A DNA stretch of 64,000 nt from Gammaproteobacteria bacterium MFB021 (GCA_000737985.1 JNVT01000085.1:45228-109227), one strand, 5' to 3'. Shown: positions 1 to 8,888, counted from the stretch's first letter. The notes: generated by a model not told the origin, from the sequence alone. Program-made: numbers and translations.

Positions 1-480
1 CACGGCCACTGGGTGCGCCCGCATCTGGCCGAGCGCATCGGCGACCAGCCGGTGAAGCCGCCGTTCCCCGATACCAAGCCGGATGTGCAGGTCGACAAGA
101 CGCAGTGGTGGAACGACGTCTACGAGGGCATGGAGGAGGTCATGAGCGGCCGCGAGGGCACGGCGCGCAAGGCTGGCGCCGGCCTCGAATACACCATGGC
201 GGGCAAGACCGGGACCGCGCAGGTCTTTTCGCTGGGGCAGAATCAGAAGTACAACGCCAGCGAGCTGGCCGAGCGCCTGCGCGACCACGCGCTGTTTATC
301 GGTTTCGCGCCGGTGGAGGACCCGCAGATCGCGGTGGCGGTGATCGTCGAGAACGCCGGCGGCGGGGTGTCGGGGCTCGGCCGTGAGCTCACCGACGCCT
401 GGCTGCTGCCCCAGAGCGAGCTGCACGACCAGCCCGGTGCCACCGTTCCTGAAGAGGTCGAAAGTCTCGATGGCGATTGA
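1..480 (+). CDS. mrdA: Penicillin-binding protein 2, C-terminal end (partial)
   Basis: This is the C-terminal part of the class B transpeptidase that cross-links peptidoglycan in the elongasome with RodA, acting in the periplasm from an inner-membrane anchor. The reading frame is open from base 1, so the start lies outside the window. The KTG box of the transpeptidase fold is visible (AGKTGTAQVF), followed by the usual short tail (HALFIGFAPVEDPQIAVAVIVENAG). The SxxK and SxN motifs would be upstream and cannot be checked. The stop overlaps the rodA start by 11 nt, and the order mrdA-rodA-mltB-rlpA-dacA supports the call. Confidence 0.93.
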   Translation, partial: HGHWVRPHLAERIGDQPVKPPFPDTKPDVQVDKTQWWNDVYEGMEEVMSGREGTARKAGAGLEYTMAGKTGTAQVFSLGQNQKYNASELAERLRDHALFIGFAPVEDPQIAVAVIVENAGGGVSGLGRELTDAWLLPQSELHDQPGATVPEEVESLDGD

Positions 481-1609
481 TTTTCAACGCACTGCGCCGA
501 CCCACGGCGCGCGGGTCGGCCGCAAGCGCTCGCTGTGGCTGCGACTCCACCTCGACCCTTGGTTGCTGTCGATTCTGCTGCTACTGATCGCCTTCGGCCT
601 GTTAGTGCTCTACAGCGCCAGTGGCATGTCGGCGCAGACCACCCTGGCCCAGGCGATCCGCATGGGGATCGCGCTGGTCGGGGCGATAGTGATCGCCCAG
701 TTCTCGCCGGCAACGCTTTATCGTTGGACCCCGTTGGCCTATGGCGGGGGGCTGCTGATGCTGATCGCGGTGGAGATCATGGGCGATATCGGCATGGGTG
801 CGCAGCGCTGGCTGGAGATCGGTCCGCTGCGCTTCCAGCCCTCGGAGCTGATGAAGATCGCCATGCCGATGATGCTGGCGGCCTATCTGCATCGCCGGCC
901 GCTGCCGCCGTCCTGGCGCGATCTGCTGGTGTGCGGGGTGATCATCGCGGTGCCGGTGCTGCTGATCGCGCGCCAGCCCGACCTGGGTACCTCGATGCTG
1001 GTGACCGCGGCGGCGGTGTTCGTGATCCTGCTCGCAGGGCTGTCGTGGCGCTTCATCCTCAGCCTGGCGGTGATGGCAGGGGCGGCGATGCCGCTTTTGT
1101 GGCTCAACATGCACAACTATCAGCGCCAGCGGGTGCTGACCTTCCTCAACCCCGAGAGCGATCCGCTGGGCGCCGGCTGGAACATCATCCAGTCCAAGAC
1201 CGCCATCGGTAGCGGCGGGCTCGAGGGCAAGGGCTGGGGGCTGGGTACCCAGTCGCAGCTGGAGTTCCTGCCCGAGCGCCACACCGACTTCATCGTCGCG
1301 GTGCTGGGCGAGGAGTTCGGCCTGATCGGCATGGCGACCATTCTGGTGCTTTATCTGCTGCTGGTCTCGCGCGGGCTGGTGATGGCCAATCAGGCCCAGG
1401 ATACCTATGGCCGTCTGCTCGCCGGGAGTATCGTGCTGACCTTCTTCATCTACGTCTTCGTCAATATCGGCATGGTCAGCGGTATCCTGCCGGTGGTCGG
1501 GGTGCCGCTGCCGCTGGTCAGCTATGGCGGGACCTCCAGCGTGACCTTGATGGCCGGTTTCGGTATTCTCATGTCGATTCATACGCACCGTCGCCTGCTC
1601 AAGCATTGA
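470..1609 (+). CDS. rodA: Rod shape-determining peptidoglycan glycosyltransferase RodA
   Basis: RodA is the SEDS-family glycan polymerase that pairs with PBP2 for lateral wall synthesis. The 379-residue product is a polytopic membrane protein with about ten hydrophobic segments. It has typical SEDS sequences: ARQPDLGTS, the extracellular loop with GWNIIQSKTAIGSGG and LEFLPERHTDFIVAVLGEEFG, and the C-terminal VPLPLVSYGGTSS. I placed the start at ATG 470, which overlaps the mrdA stop. The longer open frame from 383 would add 29 residues of non-family sequence. The length matches the family. Confidence 0.96.
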   Translation: MAIDFQRTAPTHGARVGRKRSLWLRLHLDPWLLSILLLLIAFGLLVLYSASGMSAQTTLAQAIRMGIALVGAIVIAQFSPATLYRWTPLAYGGGLLMLIAVEIMGDIGMGAQRWLEIGPLRFQPSELMKIAMPMMLAAYLHRRPLPPSWRDLLVCGVIIAVPVLLIARQPDLGTSMLVTAAAVFVILLAGLSWRFILSLAVMAGAAMPLLWLNMHNYQRQRVLTFLNPESDPLGAGWNIIQSKTAIGSGGLEGKGWGLGTQSQLEFLPERHTDFIVAVLGEEFGLIGMATILVLYLLLVSRGLVMANQAQDTYGRLLAGSIVLTFFIYVFVNIGMVSGILPVVGVPLPLVSYGGTSSVTLMAGFGILMSIHTHRRLLKH

Positions 1610-1644
1610 GCGTCGCGACGGGCTGCAGCAGGGAGCACTGGCGC

Positions 1645-2685
1645 ATGGCGCTGCGTTGGAAACAGGGAAGTCGGACCCGGGCACTGGCCCTGATGGTGGT
1701 ACTGGCGGGAGGGCTTTCGAGCGCCGTGACGGCGCTGGCAGAGACCGATTTCGACCCGGCGACGCACCCCGAGGTGCGCGCCATGCTCGATACCTTGAGC
1801 GCGCAAGGGTTGTCGTCGCAGCAGCTCGACGATGCCATGCGTGCCGCCAGCTACCGGCCGCAGGTGCTCGAGGCGATGAACCACGCCGCCGAGCGTCGGC
1901 TGCGCTGGGATCAGTACCGCGATATCTTCATCCAGCCCGATCGCGTGGCTCAGGGTGTGGCATTTCTCCAGCAGCATCGCGAGGCGCTGGATCGTGCCCA
2001 GCGCGAGTATGGCGTGCCGCCCGAGGTGATCGTGGCGATTCTCGGCGTCGAGACCCGCTATGGGGCGCACAAGGGCAGCCATCGGGTGCTCGACTCGCTC
2101 TCCACGCTGGCCTTTCATCATCCGACCCGCGGCGACTTCTTTCGCCGCGAGCTGATGGCGTTCTTGACCATCACGCTGGGCCAAGGCGTCGACCCCGCCT
2201 CGCGCTATGGCTCCTATGCCGGCGCCATGGGCTATCCGCAGTTCATCCCCACCAGCTATCAGGCCTATGCGGTCGACTTCGACGGCGATGGGCTCAAGGA
2301 TCTGTGGAACGATCCCTCCGATGCCATCGGCAGCATTGCCAACTATTTCAGCGAGCACGGCTGGCGCCGCGGGCAGGCGGTGCTGGTCGAAGCCAGCGGG
2401 CCGGCGACGCCGCCGGCTCGGCTGACGTTCAATCAGACCGAGCCGCCGTCGATCCGCGTGTCCGAGCTGGCGGCGGCGGGCATCCGTCCCACCGCGGGCT
2501 CGCTCACGCCCGATGACAAGGTGATGCCGCTGGCGTTGGATTACGCCGACGGGCACGTGCGTTACGTGCTCGGGCTCGACAACTTCTATGTCATCACGCG
2601 CTACAACCACAGCCATCTCTACGCCATGGCGGTAGCTACCCTGGCGCAGCGTATCCAGCTCGCGCTGGAGGCGGCGGAGACGTGA
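1645..2685 (+). CDS. mltB: Membrane-bound lytic murein transglycosylase B
   Basis: MltB (Slt35 family) cleaves the MurNAc-GlcNAc bond in peptidoglycan, leaving 1,6-anhydroMurNAc. The 346-residue protein starts at ATG 1645, preceded by AGGGAG at about 10 nt. A TTG start at 1606 is possible but less likely. Residues 1-27 form a Sec signal peptide ending near TALA-ETDFD. I see no lipobox Cys, so this copy may be soluble periplasmic, like SltB1 of Pseudomonas. The catalytic glutamate is E136 in ILGVETRYG, and SYAGAMGYPQFIPTSY is the family signature. A DFDGDGLKDLW segment resembles the calcium-binding loop of Slt35. It overlaps rlpA by 4 nt. Confidence 0.95.
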   Translation: MALRWKQGSRTRALALMVVLAGGLSSAVTALAETDFDPATHPEVRAMLDTLSAQGLSSQQLDDAMRAASYRPQVLEAMNHAAERRLRWDQYRDIFIQPDRVAQGVAFLQQHREALDRAQREYGVPPEVIVAILGVETRYGAHKGSHRVLDSLSTLAFHHPTRGDFFRRELMAFLTITLGQGVDPASRYGSYAGAMGYPQFIPTSYQAYAVDFDGDGLKDLWNDPSDAIGSIANYFSEHGWRRGQAVLVEASGPATPPARLTFNQTEPPSIRVSELAAAGIRPTAGSLTPDDKVMPLALDYADGHVRYVLGLDNFYVITRYNHSHLYAMAVATLAQRIQLALEAAET

Positions 2686-3779
2686 GACGACTGTGGTGGA
2701 TGCTGGCCGCCGCGCTGCTGCTCAGCGGCTGTGCCGGCGGCCCTGGCGGGAGCGGGGGCGGGCGCTACGCGGCGAGTCAGGATGGCTATCCCGATGCTCC
2801 CCGTGACGTCTCCCGGGTGCCGGATGCGGTGCCCAAGGTGGAGCCGCGCTCGCGCAGCGGCAATCGGCCGACCTATCGCGTGTGGGGCAAGACCTACCAC
2901 GTGCTCAGCGATCCCAGCGGCTATGTCGCCGAGGGGCGGGCCTCTTTCTACGGCACCAAGTTCCAGGGTTACGATACCGCCAGCGGCGAGCCCTACGACA
3001 TGTACAAGATGTCGGCGGCGCACCGCTCGCTGCCGTTGCCGACCTATGCTCGGGTGACCAATCTGGACAACGGGCGCCAGGTGATCGTGCGCATCAACGA
3101 CCGCGGGCCCTTCCATGATGATCGTCTGATCGATCTCTCCTACGCGGCGGCGGCGCGGCTGGACATTCTCGGGCACGGCACCGGGCGGGTGCGGGTCGAG
3201 GCGATCGACCCGGTGGCCTGGGCGAAAAACCATGGCGATGGTCGTCCGGGGCCCCGGGTCGCCGCTGCGCCGGCCGCACCCGTGCGGGTAGCCGTCGGAG
3301 CGGGGCAGACCTCGGCGGCGCCCCGGCGCAACGATGCCGCGCGCATCGACACGCTGCTGAATGCCACCGACCGCATGGACGCCACGCGCGGCAGCGGTGC
3401 CCACGAGGGCAATGCCAATGTTTCTGCTGGCAATGTTTCTAATGCCAATGTTTCTAATGCTAATGTTTCTGATACCGATGTCGCCGGCACCCACGCTGCC
3501 AGCACTGCGCCCGGCCCGGTGACGCAGCCAAGTACGCAGCAGATGGCCCGCGGCGTGCGCTATCTACAGGTCGCTGCGCTGGGCTCGCGAGACAAGGCCC
3601 AGGCGCTCCAGTCGAGGCTGCAAGGCTTGCTGTCGCAGCCGGTGCGCATCGACAATAGCGCCTCTCTCTATCGCGTTCAGGTCGGCCCGATCGATGACCT
3701 GGCATCCCTGGAAACCGTTCGGGCAACCTTGAGTGACGCCGGCTTCGGTCAGACGTTCGTGGTGTCGCCCACCCAGTAA
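2682..3779 (+). CDS. rlpA: Septal-ring lytic transglycosylase RlpA-type lipoprotein
   Basis: RlpA proteins are outer-membrane lipoproteins; the Pseudomonas protein is a lytic transglycosylase acting on denuded glycan at the septum. The GTG start overlaps the mltB stop. The lipoprotein signal peptide ends at the lipobox LLLSGC (Cys16). A double-psi beta-barrel domain spans about residues 83-175 (ASFYGTKFQGYDTASGEPYD, VRINDRGPFHDDRLIDLSY). The SPOR domain is at the C-terminus, about residues 285-365 (RYLQVAALGSRDKAQAL). Between them lies a low-complexity linker containing a tandem Asn-Ala-Asn-Val-Ser repeat, much more A+T-rich than the rest of the gene. Confidence 0.94.
   Translation: MRRLWWMLAAALLLSGCAGGPGGSGGGRYAASQDGYPDAPRDVSRVPDAVPKVEPRSRSGNRPTYRVWGKTYHVLSDPSGYVAEGRASFYGTKFQGYDTASGEPYDMYKMSAAHRSLPLPTYARVTNLDNGRQVIVRINDRGPFHDDRLIDLSYAAAARLDILGHGTGRVRVEAIDPVAWAKNHGDGRPGPRVAAAPAAPVRVAVGAGQTSAAPRRNDAARIDTLLNATDRMDATRGSGAHEGNANVSAGNVSNANVSNANVSDTDVAGTHAASTAPGPVTQPSTQQMARGVRYLQVAALGSRDKAQALQSRLQGLLSQPVRIDNSASLYRVQVGPIDDLASLETVRATLSDAGFGQTFVVSPTQ
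3411..3470 (+). repeat. 15-bp tandem repeat (4 copies) inside rlpA
   Basis: Four in-frame 15-bp units follow each other at 3411, 3426, 3441 and 3456, with consensus AATGCCAATGTTTCT. They encode NANVS, AGNVS, NANVS, NANVS. Units 1 and 3 are identical, unit 4 has one change, and unit 2 differs at its first bases. The repeat is about one third G+C in a chromosome near two thirds G+C. It lies in the linker between the barrel and SPOR domains, so unit gain or loss would keep the frame. Confidence 0.9.
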
Positions 3780-3806
3780 CCTTCGTTCAACGAGAATTCG
3801 ATTGTC

Positions 3807-5033
3807 ATGAAAGCGCTGTTCACTTCGTCACTTCCCCGCTGGGTCCTCTCGGCGTCGCTGTGCCTGGGGCTGCTCACGTCTCCGGCCGGCGCACAGCAGC
3901 AACCCACCCCGGACAGTCAGATGCCCGAGGGTAGCAACCCGCAGCCCGAGCAGATGATCCCCTCGCCGCCGGATCTCGCCGCTTCCTCCTGGGTGCTGAT
4001 GGACGCCGCCACCGGCCAGCTGCTGGTCAATCACAACGGCGACCAGCGCCTGCCGCCGGCCAGCCTGACCAAGATGATGACGGCGTACATCGTCGAGCAG
4101 GAGATCGAGCGCGGTAACATCCATGACAGCGACATGGTCAGCGTCAGCGAGAACGCCTGGCGCACCGGCGGGTCGCGCATGTTCATCCGCGAAGGTACCC
4201 AGGTCAGCGTCAAGGATCTGCTCCACGGCGTGGTGATCCAGTCGGGCAACGACGCCAGCGTCGCGCTGTCCGAATACATTGCCGGCAGCGAATCGGCGTT
4301 CGCCGATCTGATGAACCAGCAGGCGCAGCGCATGGGGATGCAGAACTCGCACTTCATGAACCCCACCGGCCTGCCGCACGATGACCACTACTCCTCGGCC
4401 CACGATCTCGCGATCCTGGCCCGCCACATCATCGAAGACTATCCCGACCACTATAAGGTCTACTCGCAGAAGTACTTCACCTATAACGATATTCGCCAGC
4501 CCAACCGTAACCGTCTGCTGTGGCGCGACCCTGATGTCGATGGCCTCAAGACCGGCCACACCGAAGCGGCTGGCTTCTGTCTGGTGGCCTCGGCCAAGAA
4601 GCAGGACACGCGTCTGATCGCGGTGGTGATGGGAACCCAGTCTGACGAGGCGCGTGCCGCCGAGACCCAGCGACTGCTCAACTATGGCTTCCGTTTCTAT
4701 CAGACACGCAAGCTCTACGACGCCGGCTCGGTGCTCAATCAGGCGCGTGTCTGGGGAGGTGCGCAGGACACGGTGCGTCTGGGCGTGCAGCATGAAGTGA
4801 GCATGACCGTGCCGCGGGGCAGCGCCGACAATCTGACCGCGCGTCTGAATATCCCCGAGACGCTGCACGCACCGATCCAGGCGGGCCAGCAGATCGGTAC
4901 GCTGGAGATCAAGTCCGGCGACAAGGTGCTGGGTCAGGAGCCGCTGGTGGCGCTGGAAGGCGTCGAAGAGGGCAGTATCTTCAAGCGTGTGTGGGACAGC
5001 ATCGTGCTGTTCGTCACTGGCCTGTTCAACTGA
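3807..5033 (+). CDS. dacA: D-alanyl-D-alanine carboxypeptidase (PBP5/6 type)
   Basis: This low-molecular-weight PBP trims the terminal D-Ala from stem pentapeptides at the periplasmic face of the inner membrane. The 408-residue protein has a signal peptide ending near PAGA-QQQ (residue 29). The catalytic motifs are SxxK at 86-89 (SLTK), SxN at 146-148 (QSGND) and KTG at 248-250 (LKTGHTEAAG). The PBP5 C-terminal beta domain follows. The last 20 residues (FKRVWDSIVLFVTGLFN) form the amphipathic membrane-anchoring helix. The upstream ribosome binding site is weak. A strong hairpin follows 19 nt after the stop. In Pseudomonas the orthologue in this position is called dacC. Confidence 0.96.
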   Translation: MKALFTSSLPRWVLSASLCLGLLTSPAGAQQQPTPDSQMPEGSNPQPEQMIPSPPDLAASSWVLMDAATGQLLVNHNGDQRLPPASLTKMMTAYIVEQEIERGNIHDSDMVSVSENAWRTGGSRMFIREGTQVSVKDLLHGVVIQSGNDASVALSEYIAGSESAFADLMNQQAQRMGMQNSHFMNPTGLPHDDHYSSAHDLAILARHIIEDYPDHYKVYSQKYFTYNDIRQPNRNRLLWRDPDVDGLKTGHTEAAGFCLVASAKKQDTRLIAVVMGTQSDEARAAETQRLLNYGFRFYQTRKLYDAGSVLNQARVWGGAQDTVRLGVQHEVSMTVPRGSADNLTARLNIPETLHAPIQAGQQIGTLEIKSGDKVLGQEPLVALEGVEEGSIFKRVWDSIVLFVTGLFN

Positions 5034-5051
5034 TCCACGTCATCTGACGCT

Positions 5052-5088
5052 CGCCGCGGCACGCCGGTTCGATCCGGCGGCCGCGGCG
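5052..5088 (+). terminator. GC-rich hairpin after dacA
   Basis: CGCCGCGGC at 5052-5060 pairs with GCCGCGGCG at 5080-5088, and CGCCGG at 5062-5067 pairs with CCGGCG at 5074-5079. There is a one-base bulge and a six-base loop (TTCGAT). No U-tract follows, so this may terminate imperfectly or only protect the 3' end. It closes the mrdA-to-dacA unit. Confidence 0.55.
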
Positions 5089-5094
5089 GGCGTG

Positions 5095-5123
5095 TTGGTG
5101 CATGCGGCGTTCTTGCGTAGAAT
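5095..5123 (+). promoter_or_regulatory. Candidate sigma70 promoter of ybeD-lipB
   Basis: TTGGTG (5095-5100), a 17-bp spacer, and TAGAAT (5118-5123). The -10 matches five of six consensus bases and the -35 matches three. The predicted start near 5130 leaves a leader of about 24 nt before the ybeD ATG. It sits just after the dacA hairpin, as expected for a new unit. Confidence 0.45.
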
Positions 5124-5153
5124 GGGCGGAAATCGCAGCCGGTTCGTAACTCG

Positions 5154-5441
5154 ATGACCCAGACCCCCGATAACGTCGATCTGCCGCGACCCAAGATCGA
5201 ATTCCCGTGTGACTATCCCATTCGCGTCGTCGGTGACGCGGCCGAGGATTTCGTCGCTGCCATCAGCGCGGTGATCGCGCGCCACTCGCCGGGCTTCGAA
5301 AGCTCGGCGATCACGCTCTCGGATAGTCGCAATGGCCGCTTCCAGTCCGCGCGGGCGGTGATCCGGGCGACCAGCGAGGCGCAGCTCAACGCGCTGTTCG
5401 AAGAGCTCAAGGCGACCGGTCGCGTGCATATGGTGCTGTGA
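5154..5441 (+). CDS. ybeD: YbeD / DUF493 small regulatory-like protein
   Basis: This 95-residue protein belongs to the YbeD (DUF493) family, an ACT-like ferredoxin fold found beside lipB in many gammaproteobacteria. Its biochemical role is unknown. Family sequences visible are [19 protein letters not shown] and the C-terminal [12 protein letters not shown]. It overlaps lipB by 4 nt, which suggests translational coupling with lipoate synthesis. The ATG at 5154 gives the usual family length. Confidence 0.93.
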   Translation: MTQTPDNVDLPRPKIEFPCDYPIRVVGDAAEDFVAAISAVIARHSPGFESSAITLSDSRNGRFQSARAVIRATSEAQLNALFEELKATGRVHMVL

Positions 5442-6115
5442 CCGCCATGGCCGAGCTGGAGCTCTATCGCCTGGGCCGCGCGCCCTATCGCCCGGTATGG
5501 GAGGCGATGTCGCGCTTTACCGATACCCGCGACGGCGCGAGTGTCGATCAGCTGTGGCTGGTACAGCACGACCCGGTGTTCACCCAGGGTCGGGCGGGCA
5601 AGCCCGAACACCTGCTGCTGCCGGGAGACATTCCGGTCGTGGCGAGTGATCGCGGTGGCCAGGTGACCTACCACGGCCCGGGGCAGATCGTGCTCTATCC
5701 GCTGCTCGACGTTCGCCGGCTGGGCGTCGGCGTGCGCGAGCTGGTGAGCCTGCTGGAGCAGGCGGTGATCGATCTGCTCGCCGTTCACGGCATCGATGCC
5801 CAGGCGCGGGCCGATGCCCCCGGCGTCTATGTCGGTGCGCGCAAGATCGCCTCGCTGGGGCTGCGCATCCGGCGTGGCTGCAGCTTTCACGGCGTCGCGC
5901 TCAACGTCGATATGGATCTGGCCCCGTTCTCGCGCATCAATCCGTGCGGTTATGCCGGGCTCGAGATGACCCAGCTGCGCGACCTCGGCGTGGCGACGCC
6001 GGATCTCGACGCGGAAGCCACCCGGCTCGCCGGCTGCTTCGCCGCGCGCCTGGGCGCCACCCTGGTCGAGCGCGCCGACCGGCCGGCGGCCCTGACAGCG
6101 GACGCGATGGCCTGA
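5438..6115 (+). CDS. lipB: Octanoyl-[ACP]:protein N-octanoyltransferase
   Basis: LipB moves the octanoyl group from acyl carrier protein to the lipoyl domains of 2-oxoacid dehydrogenases and GcvH, the first step of lipoate assembly in the cytoplasm. The 225-residue protein shows the signature [20 protein letters not shown], the lysine loop GARKIASLG, and the Cys loop [16 protein letters not shown], so both catalytic residues (Lys, Cys) are present. The GTG at 5438 overlaps the ybeD stop by 4 nt. The ATG at 5447 is an alternative start with no better ribosome binding site. lipA follows 61 nt downstream. Confidence 0.95.
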   Translation: MTAMAELELYRLGRAPYRPVWEAMSRFTDTRDGASVDQLWLVQHDPVFTQGRAGKPEHLLLPGDIPVVASDRGGQVTYHGPGQIVLYPLLDVRRLGVGVRELVSLLEQAVIDLLAVHGIDAQARADAPGVYVGARKIASLGLRIRRGCSFHGVALNVDMDLAPFSRINPCGYAGLEMTQLRDLGVATPDLDAEATRLAGCFAARLGATLVERADRPAALTADAMA

Positions 6116-6176
6116 GCGGCATCGCCAGGGCGCGCAAGACGACGCCCGAACTCAATGAATCATCAGGATGGGACTT

Positions 6177-7166
6177 ATGACCGAGACCACCGTCATGCAA
6201 ACGCCCGAGTCGAAAAAGCCCGGGCGTGTCGAGCGCGGCGTCAAGCTGCGCGGCGCGGAGAAGGTCGCGCGCATCCCCGTCAAGGTCATCCCGACCGAGA
6301 CGCTCCCCAAGAAGCCCGACTGGCTGCGCGTGCGCATGCCGGTCTCGCCACAGGTCACCCATATCAAGCAGACGCTGCGCAAGCACGGCCTGCACACGGT
6401 GTGCGAGGAGGCCTCGTGCCCCAACCTGGGCGAGTGCTTCAGCGGCGGTACTGCGACCTTCATGATCATGGGCGACATCTGCACCCGGCGCTGCCCGTTC
6501 TGCGACGTTGCCCACGGGCGCCCCAATGCGCTCAACGACAAGGAGCCGCGGGAACTGGCCGAGGCGATCGCCGAGATGGGTCTCAACTACGTGGTAGTGA
6601 CCTCGGTCGATCGTGACGACCTGCGCGACGGTGGCGCCCAGCACTTCGCCGACTGTATCCGCGAGATTCGCCGCGACAGCCCCGAGATCGAGATCGAGGT
6701 GCTGGTGCCCGACTTCCGCGGGCGCATGCAAGTGGCGCTGGATATTCTCGAAGGGGAGGCGCCGGACGTCTTCAACCACAACCTGGAGACGGTGCCGTCG
6801 CTCTACCGCAAGGTGCGTCCCGGGGCCGACTATCAGTGGTCGCTGGACCTGCTCAAGGGTTACAAGGCACGCCGCCCTGAGGTCATGACCAAGTCTGGTC
6901 TGATGCTCGGCGTCGGCGAGACCGACGAGCAGGTGATCGAAGTCATGCGCGATCTGCGCGCCCACGACGTCGACATGCTCACCCTGGGCCAGTACATGCA
7001 GCCGTCGCGCAACCACCTGCCGGTGGATCGCTGGGTGCATCCGAGTACCTTCGACTGGTTCGCCGAGCAGGGTAGGGCGATGGGCTTCACTCATGTGGCT
7101 TCTGGGCCGCTGGTGCGCTCCTCCTATCACGCCGACAAGCAGGCCCACGGCGTCGAAGTGAAGTGA
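6177..7166 (+). CDS. lipA: Lipoyl synthase (radical SAM)
   Basis: LipA inserts two sulfur atoms at C6 and C8 of protein-bound octanoate. Both iron-sulfur cluster motifs are intact: the auxiliary cluster motif with C76, C81 and C87 ([12 protein letters not shown]) and the radical-SAM CxxxCxxC with C102, C106 and C109 (CTRRCPFC). The C-terminal serine ligand region [13 protein letters not shown] is also present. I chose ATG 6177 because AGGA lies about 8 nt upstream; ATG 6168 is an in-frame alternative adding three residues. The gene completes the ybeD-lipB-lipA unit. Confidence 0.96.
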   Translation: MTETTVMQTPESKKPGRVERGVKLRGAEKVARIPVKVIPTETLPKKPDWLRVRMPVSPQVTHIKQTLRKHGLHTVCEEASCPNLGECFSGGTATFMIMGDICTRRCPFCDVAHGRPNALNDKEPRELAEAIAEMGLNYVVVTSVDRDDLRDGGAQHFADCIREIRRDSPEIEIEVLVPDFRGRMQVALDILEGEAPDVFNHNLETVPSLYRKVRPGADYQWSLDLLKGYKARRPEVMTKSGLMLGVGETDEQVIEVMRDLRAHDVDMLTLGQYMQPSRNHLPVDRWVHPSTFDWFAEQGRAMGFTHVASGPLVRSSYHADKQAHGVEVK

Positions 7167-7310
7167 GTTTGCGCTGAGGTCGGCGTGCTCTCGTAGCGCG
7201 CCGGTCTCCATGCCCCTCCGGGTGTGGACCGCAAGACAATCGGGACGCGGCTGCTGGAACCGGCGCCGCGCCTTTCGGCGGTGTGCCGCCGCGTTCGCAG
7301 AGGTCCTGAC

Positions 7311-7829
7311 ATGATTGCTCCCTCATCTCCCGACAACGAGCAGACGCGCCTTTCCTCGCTGCACAAGCTCGAGCTGCTGGACACTCAGGCTGACGAAGGC
7401 TTCGACCGTTTGACCGAACTGGCCACGCGGATCTTCGACGTACCAATGTCGATGATCACCCTGGTCGACGAGGATCGCCAATGGTTCAAGTCGCGTCAGG
7501 GGCTGAGCGTGTGCGAGACGCCGCGGCGTATCTCCTTCTGTGGGCACGTGGTGGCCGATGGGGTGCCGCTGGTGATCCACAACGCGCTGAAGGATGCGCG
7601 CTTCGCCGACAATCCGCTGGTACTCGGCTCACCGTTCATTCGCTTCTATGCCGGCTATCCGCTGTTCGTCGAGTCCGGGGCATGCATCGGTACGCTGTGC
7701 CTGATCGGTACCTTGCCGCGGGCCTTCGACGAAGGCGACATGGATCGCCTGCGCCTGATGGCGGCACTCGCCGAGGAACTGGTGTCACTGCACGTGCTGC
7801 GCGTGCAGACGGCCCGCGGCGACGCCTGA
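7311..7829 (+). CDS. Single GAF-domain protein
   Basis: This 172-residue protein is almost entirely one GAF domain (about residues 25-165), of the type found at the N-terminus of many sensor kinases and diguanylate cyclases (LDTQADEGFDRLTELATRIF, ISFCGHVVADGVPLVIHNA, CIGTLCLIGTLPRAF). No output domain, transmembrane segment or signal peptide is visible, so any ligand or partner is unknown. ATG 7311 has AGAGG about 8 nt upstream; the open frame extends to 7224 without a good start. It is convergent with the LysR gene, with a hairpin spanning its stop codon. Confidence 0.8.
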   Translation: MIAPSSPDNEQTRLSSLHKLELLDTQADEGFDRLTELATRIFDVPMSMITLVDEDRQWFKSRQGLSVCETPRRISFCGHVVADGVPLVIHNALKDARFADNPLVLGSPFIRFYAGYPLFVESGACIGTLCLIGTLPRAFDEGDMDRLRLMAALAEELVSLHVLRVQTARGDA

Positions 7830-7837
7830 GCGTCGCC
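7818..7837 (+). terminator. Hairpin spanning the GAF gene stop codon
   Basis: GGCGACGC (7818-7825), loop CTGA, GCGTCGCC (7830-7837): a perfect 8-bp stem. The TGA stop lies at 7827-7829. There is no U-tract, so termination strength is uncertain. It separates two convergent genes. Confidence 0.4.
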
Positions 7838-7861
7838 GGGACGGTGCGTACCAGGGCCCGT

Positions 7862-8848
7862 TCAGGCGTCGGCGCTGGGTAAGCAGACCAGGGTTGGGGT
7901 GTCGATCGGGGTCATCGGCGCGCGGAAGTGGGCGTTGAGTTCCGGCAGCAGTTCGCGCACGAAACGCAGGAATAGCTCCGTCACCGGCGTCGGGTAGCGA
8001 TCCTTGGGGTAAACGGTGCACCACGAGCGGCGTAGCGGGAAGCCCGGCAGGGTGGGGCTGGCGAGCAGGTTCGAGGCCAGTTCGAGCTGCACCGCCAGAC
8101 GCGGCAGCACCGCCACGCCGAGATGCGCCATCACCCCCTGCTTGATCGCCTCGTTGGTCCCCAGCTCGATGGTGTGGTGCAGCGAGATACGCTCGCGAGC
8201 GGCGAAGTCCTCGAATGCCGTGCGCGCGCCCGAGCCGGGTTCGCGCATCAGGATATAGTGGCGCGCGAAATCCTCCAGCGTCGGCCGCTCGGCGGTCACC
8301 AGCGGATGCCCCGGCCACACCACCGGGATCAGTTCGTTGTCCAGGATCGGCATGAACACCAGGTTCGGGTCGTCCGGTACCATTCCCATGATCACCAGGT
8401 CGTCGCGCCGCTCGGCGAGTCGCTCCAGCGCCTGCACCCGATTGCACACGCGCAGCCGCACCTGAACCTCCGGATAGCGCGCGCGAAAGCGCGCCAGGAT
8501 ATGCGGCACCACATACTGCGCGGTAGAGACCGCCGCCAGGTTGAGTTCCCCGCGAATCGTCCCCGCCAGCTCTGAAAGCTCCATCTGCAGGCTCGACACC
8601 TGCCCGAAGATCGACTGCACCGAGGCCGAGAGGGCGTCCGCCGCCGGCAGGACGTGCAGCGTCTTGCCCGCGTATTTGAACAGCGGCTGGCCGAGGGCCT
8701 GCTCGAGCTGGCGGATCTGCGCGCTTACCGCGGGCTGCGTCAGCCCCAGCTGCTCGGCGGCCCGCGAGTAGGACTGCTGCCGATGAACGGCCTGGAACAC
8801 CTGGAGCTGCCGGAATGTCAGGCGGTTGAGCAGGTTGGGGCGCGACAT
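7862..8848 (-). CDS. LysR-type regulator, divergent from pyruvate carboxylase (PycR-like)
   Basis: This is a 328-residue LysR-family transcription factor. The N-terminal helix-turn-helix is about residues 9-68 (LTFRQLQVFQAVHRQQSYSR, AAEQLGLTQPAVSAQIRQLE), followed by a periplasmic-binding-protein-like effector domain. It is divergent from pycA-pycB, as pycR is in Pseudomonas aeruginosa, so control of pyruvate carboxylase is the best inference. The N-terminus also resembles CbbR-type regulators. The ribosome binding site GAGGA precedes the ATG. A palindrome 22 bp upstream of its start is a candidate operator for autoregulation. Confidence 0.88.
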   Translation of the reverse strand: MSRPNLLNRLTFRQLQVFQAVHRQQSYSRAAEQLGLTQPAVSAQIRQLEQALGQPLFKYAGKTLHVLPAADALSASVQSIFGQVSSLQMELSELAGTIRGELNLAAVSTAQYVVPHILARFRARYPEVQVRLRVCNRVQALERLAERRDDLVIMGMVPDDPNLVFMPILDNELIPVVWPGHPLVTAERPTLEDFARHYILMREPGSGARTAFEDFAARERISLHHTIELGTNEAIKQGVMAHLGVAVLPRLAVQLELASNLLASPTLPGFPLRRSWCTVYPKDRYPTPVTELFLRFVRELLPELNAHFRAPMTPIDTPTLVCLPSADA

Positions 8849-8870
8849 GATGGACGTCCTCGCGGTCAGG

Positions 8871-8888
8871 TATAAGGTCTAGCTTATA
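8871..8888. promoter_or_regulatory. Palindromic candidate operator in the LysR/pycA divergent region
   Basis: TATAAG (8871-8876), a 6-bp centre, CTTATA (8883-8888): perfect 6-bp arms in the intergenic region shared by the LysR gene and pycA. It lies 22 bp upstream of the LysR start and about 100 bp upstream of pycA. The symmetry and position fit a LysR autoregulatory site; binding is inference. Confidence 0.5.
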
